A stretch of DNA of 7,952 bases, taken from positions 1-7,952 of the forward strand of contig JAJYPA010000370.1 of assembly GCA_021795795.1 (NCBI GenBank). The letters are read 5' to 3'. Numbering within the stretch: position 1 is the stretch's first letter; each line of letters opens with the position of its first letter. The notes beneath the pieces were generated by a model. The model saw only the letters and a list, made by a program, of their open reading frames with translations. It made no database searches and had not been told where the DNA came from. Of the stretch, positions 1 through 5,547 are shown in pieces. Origin of the DNA: Pseudomonadota bacterium. Lineage in GTDB: Bacteria > Pseudomonadota > Gammaproteobacteria > Halothiobacillales > Halothiobacillaceae. The translations under genes were made by a program, and so were the position numbers.

Positions 1-5
1 CACCC

Positions 6-11
6 GATAAT
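6..11 (+). promoter_or_regulatory. Possible -10 box upstream of tRNA-Lys
   Basis: GATAAT matches the sigma-70 -10 consensus at five of six bases and lies 38 bases before the tRNA. A -35 box would fall outside the window, so this cannot be tested here. Transcription from it would begin near the hairpin at 17-41 and place that hairpin in the tRNA precursor leader. It may be chance. Confidence 0.25.
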
Positions 12-16
12 ACGCA

Positions 17-41
17 GCCCTGGCGGTTGTCTCGCCAGGGC
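17..41. other. GC-rich hairpin just upstream of tRNA-Lys
   Basis: GCCCTGGCG and CGCCAGGGC form a perfect 9-bp stem around a 7-base loop. No run of T follows on the plus strand, so it is not a classic terminator for an upstream plus-strand gene. It could end an upstream transcript less efficiently, or lie in the 5' leader of the tRNA precursor. It is host DNA, outside the element. Confidence 0.5.
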
Positions 42-49
42 CTGCCTTG

Positions 50-125
50 GGGGATGTAGCTCAGTCGGTAGAGCAGCGGCCTTTTAAGCCGTGGGTCGCG
101 GGTTCGAATCCCGCCGTCCCCACCA
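50..125 (+). tRNA. tRNA-Lys (anticodon UUU), integration target
   Basis: A complete 76-base cloverleaf can be folded by eye. The 7-bp acceptor stem is 50-56 with 115-121 and has one T-G wobble; the D stem is GCTC with GAGC; the anticodon stem is 76-80 with 88-92; the T arm contains GGTTCGAATCC. The loop CTTTTAA at 81-87 places the anticodon TTT at 83-85, which decodes lysine. CCA is encoded at 123-125. The 5' part is host DNA. Everything from 81 onward duplicates the repeat at the far end, so the element supplies the 3' half of the present gene and leaves the tRNA functional. Confidence 0.97.
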
Positions 126-126
126 T
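81..126 (+). repeat. attL: 46-bp direct repeat within tRNA-Lys
   Basis: These 46 bases, beginning CTTTTAAGCC and ending CCCCACCAT, are identical to 7831-7876. The match stops on both sides: C at 80 against A at 7830, and A at 127 against T at 7877. The repeat runs from the start of the anticodon loop to one base past CCA. This is the shared core expected when a tyrosine recombinase crosses over in the anticodon-loop region of a tRNA gene. Confidence 0.95.
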
Positions 127-133
127 ACAAAAC

Positions 134-166
134 AGAGAGTTGTGAAGTGTTTGCCGACTCTCTTTT
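134..166 (+). terminator. Possible rho-independent terminator after tRNA-Lys
   Basis: AGAGAGT (134-140) pairs perfectly with ACTCTCT (157-163), and TTT follows with further T-rich sequence. The stem is only 7 bp, is AT-rich for this DNA, and has a 16-base loop, so it would be a weak terminator. It lies inside the element, so the element would supply both the 3' half of the tRNA and its transcription stop. Confidence 0.45.
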
Positions 167-182
167 CTCGCAACATCAGATT

Positions 183-204
183 TTGTCCCCGTTGTGTCCC
201 CGTT
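183..204. repeat. Left tandem pair of TGTCCCCGTT (probable integrase arm sites)
   Basis: TGTCCCCGTT occurs at 184-193 and again at 195-204, a spacing of 11 bases or about one helical turn. The same pair with the same spacing and orientation lies at 7691-7711; the 22-base blocks differ at one base only. In the excised circle the pairs would flank the 46-bp core, at about 57 and 120 bp. Paired short direct repeats on both sides of a core are typical of arm-type binding sites of lambda- and P4-type integrases. The binding role is inferred. Confidence 0.6.
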
Positions 205-252
205 AGGCGGGAAGTTGGGGATCTCCACCCGCCACGGTGACAGCACCAGCCC

Positions 253-278
253 AAAGAAAAGCCCCCATGACGGGGGCT
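253..278 (-). terminator. Rho-independent terminator of the element's gene run
   Basis: On the minus strand AGCCCCC, a GTCAT loop and GGGGGCT form a perfect, almost all-GC 7-bp stem, followed by TTTCTTT. It begins 15 bases past the stop codon of the last gene (294-575). It would end transcription running leftward through the element and so protect the attachment site and the oppositely oriented tRNA-Lys from antisense read-through. Confidence 0.85.
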
Positions 279-293
279 GACAGGGCATGGCGG

Positions 294-575
294 TCATAGG
301 TCTGGGTCCGGGTCGTCGAGTATATCTCCGCTATCTCCTCCATCCGCGCTCTCTGGTGCGGCTTTCGGCAGGATTTGCAGCAGCAGCCGGACATAGGCAT
401 CAGGGTTGGACCTTGCAAGCTGGACAAGCCACTGGACCCCGCCGAGTTCTGTAAAGCTGGCCTCGAGAGCGGCTTTCAAGCTGGCTGTCGCTTTGTTGGG
501 TGAGCCCTTGGGCCTGCCCTTGCCCGCGTTGGGTGGCAGCCGCTTCCCTGTAAATTCCAGCATTTTACTGGTCAT
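294..575 (-). CDS. Small GRPKGSxN-motif protein (terminase-small-subunit-like, copy 2)
   Basis: This 93-aa protein has a basic N-terminus with GRPKGSPN at 20-27, an AT-hook-like Gly-Arg-Pro core. A helical region with GGVQWL at 45-50 follows, and an acidic tail rich in Asp (79-92). Over residues 20-70 it matches the 119-aa protein two genes upstream at about half of positions (25 of 51 by hand alignment), so the two are paralogs. Proteins of this build commonly sit beside terminase genes in phages and may bind DNA; that role is recalled from the family, not shown here. The start is chosen because its ATG forms an ATGA overlap with the preceding stop and GGGGGAG lies five bases upstream. It is the last gene before the terminator. 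Met5 is a possible alternative start. Confidence 0.8.
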   Translation of the reverse strand: MTSKMLEFTGKRLPPNAGKGRPKGSPNKATASLKAALEASFTELGGVQWLVQLARSNPDAYVRLLLQILPKAAPESADGGDSGDILDDPDPDL

Positions 576-841
576 GGCCGCTCCCCCTGGCGAAAGCCGC
601 CGTTCACTTCTGGCGTTGGTGGTGTACGTCCCGCCAAGAGTGGATGATCGGCAGGGATCTCAACGGGGCCGTCTGGCGTTTGCATCAGGTAGGTTTCCAC
701 GCTCAGATCAGGCCGGATGACTTCCCAGACTATCGTCATCGGTTCCGGCATCCCCGCCAGGAGCATGTCCATCTCGGCGCGTTCTTCCGGCGTCAAGTAA
801 GGCAGTGATTCGATCGCGTCTTTCATCGTCGGTGAGTTCAT
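572..841 (-). CDS. 89-aa hypothetical protein, start overlaps the preceding gene
   Basis: I do not recognise a defined family. The N-terminal part contains LTPEERAEMDMLLAG (16-30), a helical pattern seen near the start of some phage packaging proteins. The rest resembles a small beta-rich domain (IVWEVIRPD, VETYLMQTPDG). The first ATG has GGAG 10 bases upstream, but using it makes the first 134 bases overlap the end of the 119-aa gene in another frame. Met6 (826) and Met35 (739) are alternatives; Met35 would almost remove the overlap but lacks a clear ribosome binding site. The stop shares ATGA with the next start, which supports that translation passes through this frame. Confidence 0.65.
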   Translation of the reverse strand: MNSPTMKDAIESLPYLTPEERAEMDMLLAGMPEPMTIVWEVIRPDLSVETYLMQTPDGPVEIPADHPLLAGRTPPTPEVNGGFRQGERP

Positions 842-1067
842 TGGTGGTTATCTCCGTTTTGCTTTCCGTGGGTATCAGCCGCGACAACAGGCTGGCGAAG
901 GTCTTGGGCTCACTCTTCATGAGTGCCAGTAGCCAATCGACACCGCCGCCGCGGTCAAAGGCCTCGAGCAAGGCTTCCTTGAGTGCTGCCGTGGTGCGGT
1001 TCACTGAGCCCTTGGGCCTGCCAGGGCCAGGGTGCTGCACGATATTTGCCCTTTGTTTATTGCTCAT
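708..1067 (-). CDS. Small GRPKGSxN-motif protein (terminase-small-subunit-like, copy 1)
   Basis: This 119-aa protein carries GRPKGSVN at 16-23, then a helical segment with GGGVDWLLALM at 40-50, and ends its shared domain near Pro66. The second part contains LTDDERRDRITALLDAG (78-94), a predicted amphipathic helix, and a Gly/Asp-rich tail. The shared domain is paralogous to residues 20-70 of the 93-aa protein downstream, while this copy has an extra C-terminal helix. It may bind DNA and could act in phage-type packaging, by analogy with small genes next to terminases; this is inference. AGGAG lies eight bases before the ATG, and only three bases separate it from the stop of the 236-aa gene. 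Its last 43 codons overlap the 89-aa gene. Confidence 0.8.
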   Translation of the reverse strand: MSNKQRANIVQHPGPGRPKGSVNRTTAALKEALLEAFDRGGGVDWLLALMKSEPKTFASLLSRLIPTESKTEITTNELTDDERRDRITALLDAGRTRRDGHAPGGDAGTDDDSLGSHPA

Positions 1068-1070
1068 AAG

Positions 1071-1781
1071 TCACTCTCCTGTCTGATCGTTTAGCCCTGG
1101 CGCTGGCGGAAGATGCCTGTCCAGTCCCACGGCCTGCCGCCCCGCCGTGAGCGCCATACCCATCTCGCCCGGATCTGGCAGGTGGTGCGTCCACTGATTG
1201 CGTAGGACTCTCAATATCGGCACCACATGGCTCATGCGCTCGTCTGGTGCCCGCCAGATTGCCTTGTCGATGGCATCGCTCATTATCGAAGCCACAACGT
1301 ACCAGGCGGACTCGCTCAGGGAATGGGTGCGCGGCGCGACGGTGCAGCTTATCTCGTGCGGGTCGAATCCTGTCCGTTCAGCGATGGCATCGGCATCCAG
1401 CCCATCAGCGAACAGCAGCAGGGTAAGGGCCATCTGCATATCGTACCAAGGCGAATATCTGGCGATCCGTTCCTTGGGGCCGCTCAGTATCGAGCGATCA
1501 GGTTGCGGCTGTGTAATCTCTGCGAGTGCCGATCTCAGGCTCAAAGACGACACGCGTGACGCATTTGGCAAGTGACGTGCAAGGCGCATATACCGCTGAG
1601 CCTGCCGGGGCGCGATGCCGATATTCTCAAGATAGGGAATCCACGCGCCATGTTCCAGGTGTGCTTTAGCTTCGGCCAACAATTCCCCCGCTGCGATGGC
1701 ATGAGCAACGGCATTCGCTGCCGATGCTTGGGCCTTCTGGTGGTGGTCGATGATGCGTTCTGCGAGTGCGTTAGTGCTCAT
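1071..1781 (-). CDS. DUF3102-like protein with possible HTH
   Basis: The protein has 236 aa. Residues 23-70 (AVAHAIAAGELLAEAKAHLE, then GAWIPYLE, IGIAPRQAQRYMRLARHL) match the pattern of DUF3102 proteins, found in phages and genomic islands: a helix of GELL-EAK type, a GxWxxYL segment and a Q-x-x-RYM-x-LA-x-HL helix resembling a DNA-recognition motif. A second candidate helix-turn-helix lies at about 129-145 (DADAIAERTGFDPHEIS). The C-terminus is rich in Pro and Gly. The function is unknown; DNA binding is the best guess. The open frame continues far upstream, but the ATG at 1781 is chosen because AAGGAG lies seven bases before it and it forms an ATGA overlap with the preceding 51-aa gene, whereas upstream starts would run into the nuclease gene. 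Confidence 0.82.
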   Translation of the reverse strand: MSTNALAERIIDHHQKAQASAANAVAHAIAAGELLAEAKAHLEHGAWIPYLENIGIAPRQAQRYMRLARHLPNASRVSSLSLRSALAEITQPQPDRSILSGPKERIARYSPWYDMQMALTLLLFADGLDADAIAERTGFDPHEISCTVAPRTHSLSESAWYVVASIMSDAIDKAIWRAPDERMSHVVPILRVLRNQWTHHLPDPGEMGMALTAGRQAVGLDRHLPPAPGLNDQTGE

Positions 1782-1933
1782 GCTCGTTCTCCTTTTGCTG
1801 AATGGTGCGATGATACCGCTGGCGCTGATTGCGGCGCTCCTGGGGCCATTTCCGGCCCAGCAATGGGCTTTCTGCCGTAGAGCTTGCCGAGGGCATCCAT
1901 ATAGCCTGCTGGGACTGATTTGCGGCGCTTCAT
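1778..1933 (-). CDS. 51-aa small protein, unknown
   Basis: The N-terminus is basic (MKRRKSVPAGYMDALGKLYG) and the second half is low-complexity, rich in Ala, Pro and Ser. No family is recognised. Evidence for translation is context: the ATG overlaps the nuclease stop as ATGA, GGGAG lies eight bases upstream, and the stop overlaps the next start as ATGA. The basic, amphipathic start could bind nucleic acid or a partner protein. It might also serve mainly to carry ribosomes from the nuclease gene to the 236-aa gene. Confidence 0.62.
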   Translation of the reverse strand: MKRRKSVPAGYMDALGKLYGRKPIAGPEMAPGAPQSAPAVSSHHSAKGERA

Positions 1934-2310
1934 GGCAATGACTCCCGGATGATCTGACAGGCCGTATCCAGCGCGATTTCGGCCAGATTGCCGGGAGCGG
2001 GGAACGTGCCCGGAAGAACATGGTGCAAGTCCACCACGGCCTTCCACGGCCTGCGCGATTGCCGATAGAACAGAATCGGTTTGCGCTGCGTCCGCTCTGC
2101 CTGCCGGGTGGCCTGATTCCACCATGACGCAATAGCCAGGCTTTCGACACGCTTGACCTCGATAGCCCATCCCTCGACGCTGAGAGTGTCAGCGCCCCCC
2201 TTCCATGTCTGGTCGAAGTTTCGTGCAACCGCCATGCCGAGTTGCTCACTCAGCAGCTTGAACAGTTCGCGCTCGGCACATGCGCCCTTGTTTCGTTGCG
2301 ATGCGCTCAT
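1930..2310 (-). CDS. PD-(D/E)XK nuclease, Holliday-junction-resolvase-like
   Basis: This 126-aa protein has the layout of small archaeal-Hjc-like and phage resolvases. KGACAERELFKLLSE at 8-22 supplies the N-terminal Glu13. GGADTLSVEGWAIEVKR at 38-54 carries Asp41 and the Glu51-x-Lys53 catalytic pair. A Trp/Gln helix (WWNQATRQAER, 63-73) and a FYRQSRRPWKAVV strand (81-93) follow, as in related island and phage nucleases. It would cut branched DNA made during replication or recombination of the element, using divalent metal. Substrate choice is inferred; a general DNA endonuclease is possible. The ATG at 2310 is chosen for the ATGA overlap with the previous stop and GGAG eight bases upstream. 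The 25 codons upstream of it belong to the neighbouring reading frame. Confidence 0.85.
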   Translation of the reverse strand: MSASQRNKGACAERELFKLLSEQLGMAVARNFDQTWKGGADTLSVEGWAIEVKRVESLAIASWWNQATRQAERTQRKPILFYRQSRRPWKAVVDLHHVLPGTFPAPGNLAEIALDTACQIIRESLP

Positions 2311-2750
2311 GACTTCGTCTCCAAGGCCGCAACGTTGGCCTGGATCAGCTTCAGAAGGTTTTCTGCATACCGCCTGCCATTCCAAGGCGCTGATGCGTCG
2401 TCATAGAACCATCGGGCCGGTTCTTCGTGGTTTCGGTTGCAGTGGAATCCGTCAACGCTGTGGATCACTTCACGCGGGGCCATCAGGTGCGGGTAATCTT
2501 CATACCGCACATGGATGCGTCGGGGGACTGCGCCAATGGGTTTGTAGTTCCGGCTCAGCAGAATCAGATCGTCGGAATCTGCTACAGGATGCCAGCAGTA
2601 CGGCAAGTGGTTCCAGAGAGCCTGTACGGATGCGCGGGAATATCGTCCGGCGTGCCAGTAGTCGAAGGTGAGTGCTTCCGCTGCCAGCATGAGAGTAAGC
2701 GCCAGGGGGGATTCTTTGCTGCTCGGGGTGTTGGTAAAGATGATAGTCAT
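2307..2750 (-). CDS. 147-aa protein of unknown function
   Basis: No family can be named. The protein is rich in aromatic residues and histidine. Notable stretches are FDYWHAGRYSRASVQALWNH (29-48), DDLILLSRNYKPIG (60-73), a His/Asp/Cys-rich centre (SVDGFHCNRNHEEPARWFYDD, around 98-118) and a C-terminal helix. There is no signal peptide or membrane segment, so it is probably cytoplasmic. The start is well fixed: AAGGAG at 2758-2763 lies seven bases before the ATG, the best Shine-Dalgarno in this part of the run, and one base separates it from the previous stop. This strong site may reset translation in mid-operon. Its place between replication and nuclease genes makes a role in the element's DNA metabolism or host takeover possible, but unsupported. 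Confidence 0.75.
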   Translation of the reverse strand: MTIIFTNTPSSKESPLALTLMLAAEALTFDYWHAGRYSRASVQALWNHLPYCWHPVADSDDLILLSRNYKPIGAVPRRIHVRYEDYPHLMAPREVIHSVDGFHCNRNHEEPARWFYDDASAPWNGRRYAENLLKLIQANVAALETKS

Positions 2751-2751
2751 T

Positions 2752-3015
2752 TCAAATCTCCTTAAAATCTTGACAGGTGCGGGGTGCATGGGGAAAGCAA
2801 CAGCCATAGCCGCGGCTGGCGACTGGCGGGAGGCCGCCTGCAGTGCGGGAACAGCGGCCTAAACCTTCCGACTGCGGCCCCGGCTCGAACTCGGCGCAGG
2901 CCGCGCATGTGACGCGCTCTGGAAGGGCCACAGAAGCCCGTGGGGGCATCGGAGCGGCTGGGGTGGTGTCAATGCCCATCCCGGACTGTTTTGCCGCCAT
3001 AGGGGAAGCGTTCAT
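2752..3015 (-). CDS. Cys-rich 87-aa protein, possible zinc binder
   Basis: The N-terminal 30 residues are flexible, rich in Ala, Pro and Met. The C-terminal half has TCAACAEFEPGP (36-47), LGRC (52-55), GYGCCFPHAP (69-78) and RTCQDF (79-84). The spacing of Cys37, Cys40, Cys55, Cys72/73 and Cys81 suggests a small zinc-binding fold. Similar C-terminal patterns (GxC-x-P-x-AP-x-x-C-x-DF) occur in short proteins beside replication genes of integrative elements, as far as I recall. The role is unknown; it may help the helicase/primase or bind DNA. The ATG at 3015 overlaps the helicase stop as ATGA, which favours it over an upstream start at 3045. Confidence 0.72.
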   Translation of the reverse strand: MNASPMAAKQSGMGIDTTPAAPMPPRASVALPERVTCAACAEFEPGPQSEGLGRCSRTAGGLPPVASRGYGCCFPHAPRTCQDFKEI

Positions 3016-4466
3016 ATCTCGCCCCCCGGCTGGCAGAACTCGCACCCTTCACCGTCGCAGCGGGGGCAGGTTGGTTTTTCCGCCATGGTGGAATCAGGGA
3101 GAGTTGCGCCAACGTCTTGCGCTAAAAAATCCCCCGTACCCCCTACGCCATACGTTGGCGCGGTTGGCGCAAGCGCCACCGGCCCCCGTGCGCCGTCTGC
3201 GTCAAGTGCGCCGTCATCATACGTTGGCGCGGTTGGCGCGGTTGGCGCAGATTCACCGATTCGATCCCATCCCTTGGCGGTGAGTAGCCATTCCTGCCGC
3301 TCCTTCCGGTAGGCGTTGGTATAGGTGCCCTTCTCGATAAGCCCATCCCGTTCCATTTGGCGGAGAGCAGAGAACAGCGGCCCGGCGACTGGATAGGCAC
3401 GCTTGGGGAATCCCGGCTCAGGGCGGCATAACTTCCATGCGTTCGCGTGTGCCGACTGTTCAGTCGATACATGCTCCCCGCGCCGGTTGAAGTCGGCCAG
3501 CACCTTGAGCAGCGCCATTTCTGGCGGCTCTCCATCGGGTTCCCGCTCGGACTCGTCCACCATGAGCAAGCCAGTCAGAGAGCGCACCAGGTGCAGCGGT
3601 GCGGCGGTGCGCGGCCCTAGATTCAGCTTGTCGTGACTGAGCGTTAACCGCGTCGCGTCGTCCCTGTCAGCGGTGAGCGCCAAGCGGGAGCGTGCCGAGT
3701 TGTGCCATGCCGTGCTGCCGCTGTAGCTCTCGGCATGCCGGCCACCAGTAGCCGCCTTCTGGATATGCGCCAGCAGCAACATGGCGGGGGGTTCGCTGCC
3801 GTCTGGGAACAGTTGGCGCAGTTGGCGCATGAAGCCCCGGACGGATGCGCGATCGTTTTCGCTTGCTTCAAAAACATCGCTTGCGTTATCCACGACAACC
3901 AGAGACGGGCGCACTTCCCGGATGATCTCCGCCAGTCGATTGAATCCCTGCGTAGGCTCTCCCGTTCGGATCCCGAAGGTTGCGACTTCTCGATATAGAG
4001 CCGGTTCGTCGCTGGCGTCCAAGATCGTGAGCGACTCGGCCAGTCGGTGCGGGCTGGCGTTGAAGCTGGCGGCGATGTGCCCCAGCCGGTGGCGCAAAAC
4101 TGGCCCGGCATCTTCACCGGAGAAAAACAACACCTTGCCGCGTTCGGTAGACGCTCCCAGAAAGTCAGCGCCAAGACAGACGGCGACTGCGAGCTGCAGG
4201 GCAAGCATGGATTTGCCCACGCCACCATGAGCGCCTAGCAGCGTGACGTGCCCCCTTGGGATGCGTCCGGCCCAGATAAAGGCGGGTTCAGGGCTGGGGC
4301 TCTCGAACACTCCGGCAACGTCCACCCGCGGGAAGTCAAAGGCGGCTTCCGGCTCTGGCAATTCGCCACCAGCGGCAGGGCACGGACCGGACGGTGCGGC
4401 AGTGTGTTGCTCGAATTCATCCCCAGCAGGCGGAATGCTCGCTGTCCAATCTTCATCAGCTAGCAT
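3012..4466 (-). CDS. RepA-like hexameric replicative helicase/ATPase
   Basis: This 484-aa RecA-fold ATPase resembles plasmid RSF1010 RepA and the AAA_25 family. Walker A is GAHGGVGKS at 78-86 (Lys85, Ser86). LFFSGEDAGPVLRHRL at 113-128 holds the acidic residue usual for this family. Walker B is SLVVVDNASDV at 188-198 (Asp193). LLAHIQKA at 231-238 is the sensor, and SGSTAWHNSARSRLAL at 249-264 is the usual SG(S/T)-x-x-x-x-x-(S/A)R motif. It should unwind DNA ahead of the element's own replication, with the primase-like protein encoded just before it; the genes overlap by 7 bases. The C-terminal part has a likely winged-helix region (about 315-400), an Ala-Pro-Thr repeat linker (408-438) and CPRC-x4-CEFC at 467-478, a possible zinc knuckle. 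The linker DNA contains tandem 9-mers. The start follows AAGGGTGG. Confidence 0.88.
   Translation of the reverse strand: MLADEDWTASIPPAGDEFEQHTAAPSGPCPAAGGELPEPEAAFDFPRVDVAGVFESPSPEPAFIWAGRIPRGHVTLLGAHGGVGKSMLALQLAVAVCLGADFLGASTERGKVLFFSGEDAGPVLRHRLGHIAASFNASPHRLAESLTILDASDEPALYREVATFGIRTGEPTQGFNRLAEIIREVRPSLVVVDNASDVFEASENDRASVRGFMRQLRQLFPDGSEPPAMLLLAHIQKAATGGRHAESYSGSTAWHNSARSRLALTADRDDATRLTLSHDKLNLGPRTAAPLHLVRSLTGLLMVDESEREPDGEPPEMALLKVLADFNRRGEHVSTEQSAHANAWKLCRPEPGFPKRAYPVAGPLFSALRQMERDGLIEKGTYTNAYRKERQEWLLTAKGWDRIGESAPTAPTAPTYDDGALDADGARGPVALAPTAPTYGVGGTGDFLAQDVGATLPDSTMAEKPTCPRCDGEGCEFCQPGGEI
3105..3249. repeat. Cluster of 9-bp YGCGCCAAC repeats (iteron-like or linker-coding)
   Basis: On the minus strand YGCGCCAAC occurs three times in tandem at 3223-3249, twice at 3154-3171, and once in the opposite orientation at 3105-3113. 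The flanking bases CATA also precede both tandem groups on the plus strand, giving two 22-bp identical units 69 bp apart. A further tandem pair lies at 3812-3829 in the same gene. The copies here encode Ala-Pro-Thr repeats of the helicase, so a coding reason exists. Tandem short repeats in a helicase gene could also be replication-origin iterons; that is a hypothesis. Confidence 0.5.
3812..3829. repeat. Tandem pair of TGCGCCAAC within helicase gene
   Basis: Two perfect 9-mers abut, read on the minus strand. They encode part of MRQLRQLF (helicase residues 213-220), a different reading frame from the Ala-Pro-Thr copies at 3154-3249. The same DNA word in two frames is why a DNA-level role is worth considering. 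Confidence 0.45.
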
Positions 4467-5347
4467 GCGACACCACCCTTGCGCCAGCAGGCCCAGTCAT
4501 TGAAGTCTGTTAAGCCCTGGGGGGCATCGGCGGGGAATCTCGGCCATATCCATTTGGCGCGACTAGCAACGGCAGCCGCCTTGGCCTTCTCCATGCCCAC
4601 GGGGTCGGCATCGGCGGCTATCACGATCTCCAGACCAGGCCAGCGGCTGCGGCCCTGTGTGGCCACCGCGGCAAGGTTCCCGGCGTCGCAGGCCGCGATA
4701 ACCACGGCGCCGGGCTGTAACGCGCTGAGGGTGCTGGCGGTGGCGTGTCCTTCGGCAATCCAGAGCGGGCGCGTTCCGTCTGGGGTGCCGCCAGAAGGGA
4801 TGAAGTGCCCAGCCTTTGCCATGCCGCTGATAAATCGTTTGCCGCCTTGCCCGTCAATGAATTGCAGGCCCCAAAGCTGCCCGGCGAAGTCGGTCACGGG
4901 AAGAATGAGATTGCCACCAGACTGGCGGGCAATCCCTGGTCCAATCTGTTTTTTCAGCAGATAGGCATGGCTCGGATTTGCTGGCGATGAGTCATTCCAT
5001 ACGCGAAGGGCACGGCTTGCCGCTTCCTTATGGCGGCGCTCTGTCTCGGCCTGAGCGCGTCGCCTGTCCTGCTCGATGCGGCGGCGCAGGGTTTCGCGTT
5101 CGGACGCTGTGAGGGCTGACAGACGCTTGGAGCACCATGTCAGGCGCGCCCCTGTCCGCCAATTGCCAGCGACACCAGAGCAAGGCGCGTCGGGGTGGAA
5201 GTTGTACCAGATTGAAAGTGCCCCGGCCTTGTCATCGGCGGCACGGGCACGGTGTAGCTGCCCGTCTGGGGTGATATGGGCATCTGCCGCCAGAAAGACA
5301 CCAGAAGCACGCATGGCTTCCTGAAAGGCCATCAGATAGTCACTCAT
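4460..5347 (-). CDS. Toprim-domain primase-like protein
   Basis: This 295-aa protein matches the Toprim-containing primase proteins of proteobacterial islands and satellites. The N-terminal part includes WYNFHPDAPCSGVAGNWRTG (47-66) and WCSKRL (71-76), then a long charged coiled helix (81-115). NLILPVTDFAGQLWGLQFID (146-165) precedes the Toprim fold: PLWIAEGHATASTLSAL (194-210) with Glu199, and IVIAADADPVG (241-251) with Asp246 and Asp248; DFNDW at 281-285 is a common closing motif. No CHC2 zinc finger is seen. It would make RNA primers for the helicase encoded next, with which its gene overlaps by 7 bases. In phage P4 comparable functions are fused in one protein; here they are split. The ATG at 5347 is chosen because it forms ATGA with the previous stop and follows GGGGGTGAG. 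Confidence 0.87.
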   Translation of the reverse strand: MSDYLMAFQEAMRASGVFLAADAHITPDGQLHRARAADDKAGALSIWYNFHPDAPCSGVAGNWRTGARLTWCSKRLSALTASERETLRRRIEQDRRRAQAETERRHKEAASRALRVWNDSSPANPSHAYLLKKQIGPGIARQSGGNLILPVTDFAGQLWGLQFIDGQGGKRFISGMAKAGHFIPSGGTPDGTRPLWIAEGHATASTLSALQPGAVVIAACDAGNLAAVATQGRSRWPGLEIVIAADADPVGMEKAKAAAVASRAKWIWPRFPADAPQGLTDFNDWACWRKGGVAC

Positions 5348-5547
5348 GGTCTCACCCCCAGCCGCTCGGTTTCGATCCCGACTTGTTGGGCGACGTGGCG
5401 CAAGAGCAATTCTTCCCATGGGGTGACAGCGGATAAGCTCTGCAGATTCGCCAGGGCGGCCAGCAGGTGCCTTAACGTGCGGATTGTGGTAGGATTTGTT
5501 CGCTGAGTGAACTGGTCGTTCTCATTCGTGGGGGCGGCCTTTTTCAT
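5344..5547 (-). CDS. 67-aa protein, unknown
   Basis: A polar N-terminus (about 1-20, rich in Asn, Thr and Gln) is followed by a Leu-rich helical stretch (LRHLLAALANLQSL, 25-38) and a second helix (WEELLLRHVAQQVGIE, 44-59). No family is recognised. Its length, helical content and position between alpA and the primase gene suggest a small regulator or replication accessory, without direct evidence. Expression support is strong: AGGAGG lies seven bases before the ATG, and both ends are ATGA overlaps with neighbours. Confidence 0.75.
   Translation of the reverse strand: MKKAAPTNENDQFTQRTNPTTIRTLRHLLAALANLQSLSAVTPWEELLLRHVAQQVGIETERLGVRP

Noticed and set aside
61..297. 78-aa minus-strand open frame with a GTAGFEPATHGL-type ending
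   Set aside because: The ending is the antisense translation of the tRNA T arm and anticodon region, a well-known false protein call. The frame also runs across the terminator and arm repeats.
1934..2170. N-terminal extension of the 51-aa protein (130-aa version)
   Set aside because: It is an out-of-frame reading of the nuclease gene; the short version keeps the ATGA coupling and has GGGAG upstream.
1782..2249. N-terminal extension of the 236-aa DUF3102-like protein (392-aa version)
   Set aside because: The extension is read antiparallel to no known domain, overlaps the nuclease and 51-aa genes in another frame, and a strong AAGGAG plus ATGA overlap marks 1781 as the start.
2153..2671. Long plus-strand open frames, such as the 172-aa frame here and the 166-aa frame at 7084-7584
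   Set aside because: They are antisense shadows of GC-rich minus-strand genes with recognisable products, and have no family-like motifs or gene-like spacing.
2770..2775. Perfect TTGACA on the plus strand
   Set aside because: No -10-like hexamer follows at 16-18 bases, and a plus-strand transcript here would serve no gene.
3149..3239. CRISPR-like array from the repeated 22-bp units
   Set aside because: There are only two long units plus 9-bp tandem repeats, all inside an intact coding frame; no spacer pattern or cas genes.
3143..3535. 130-aa minus-strand frame rich in RQPRQ repeats
   Set aside because: It is a frame-shifted reading of the helicase linker repeats; the helicase frame is intact through its zinc-knuckle-like end.
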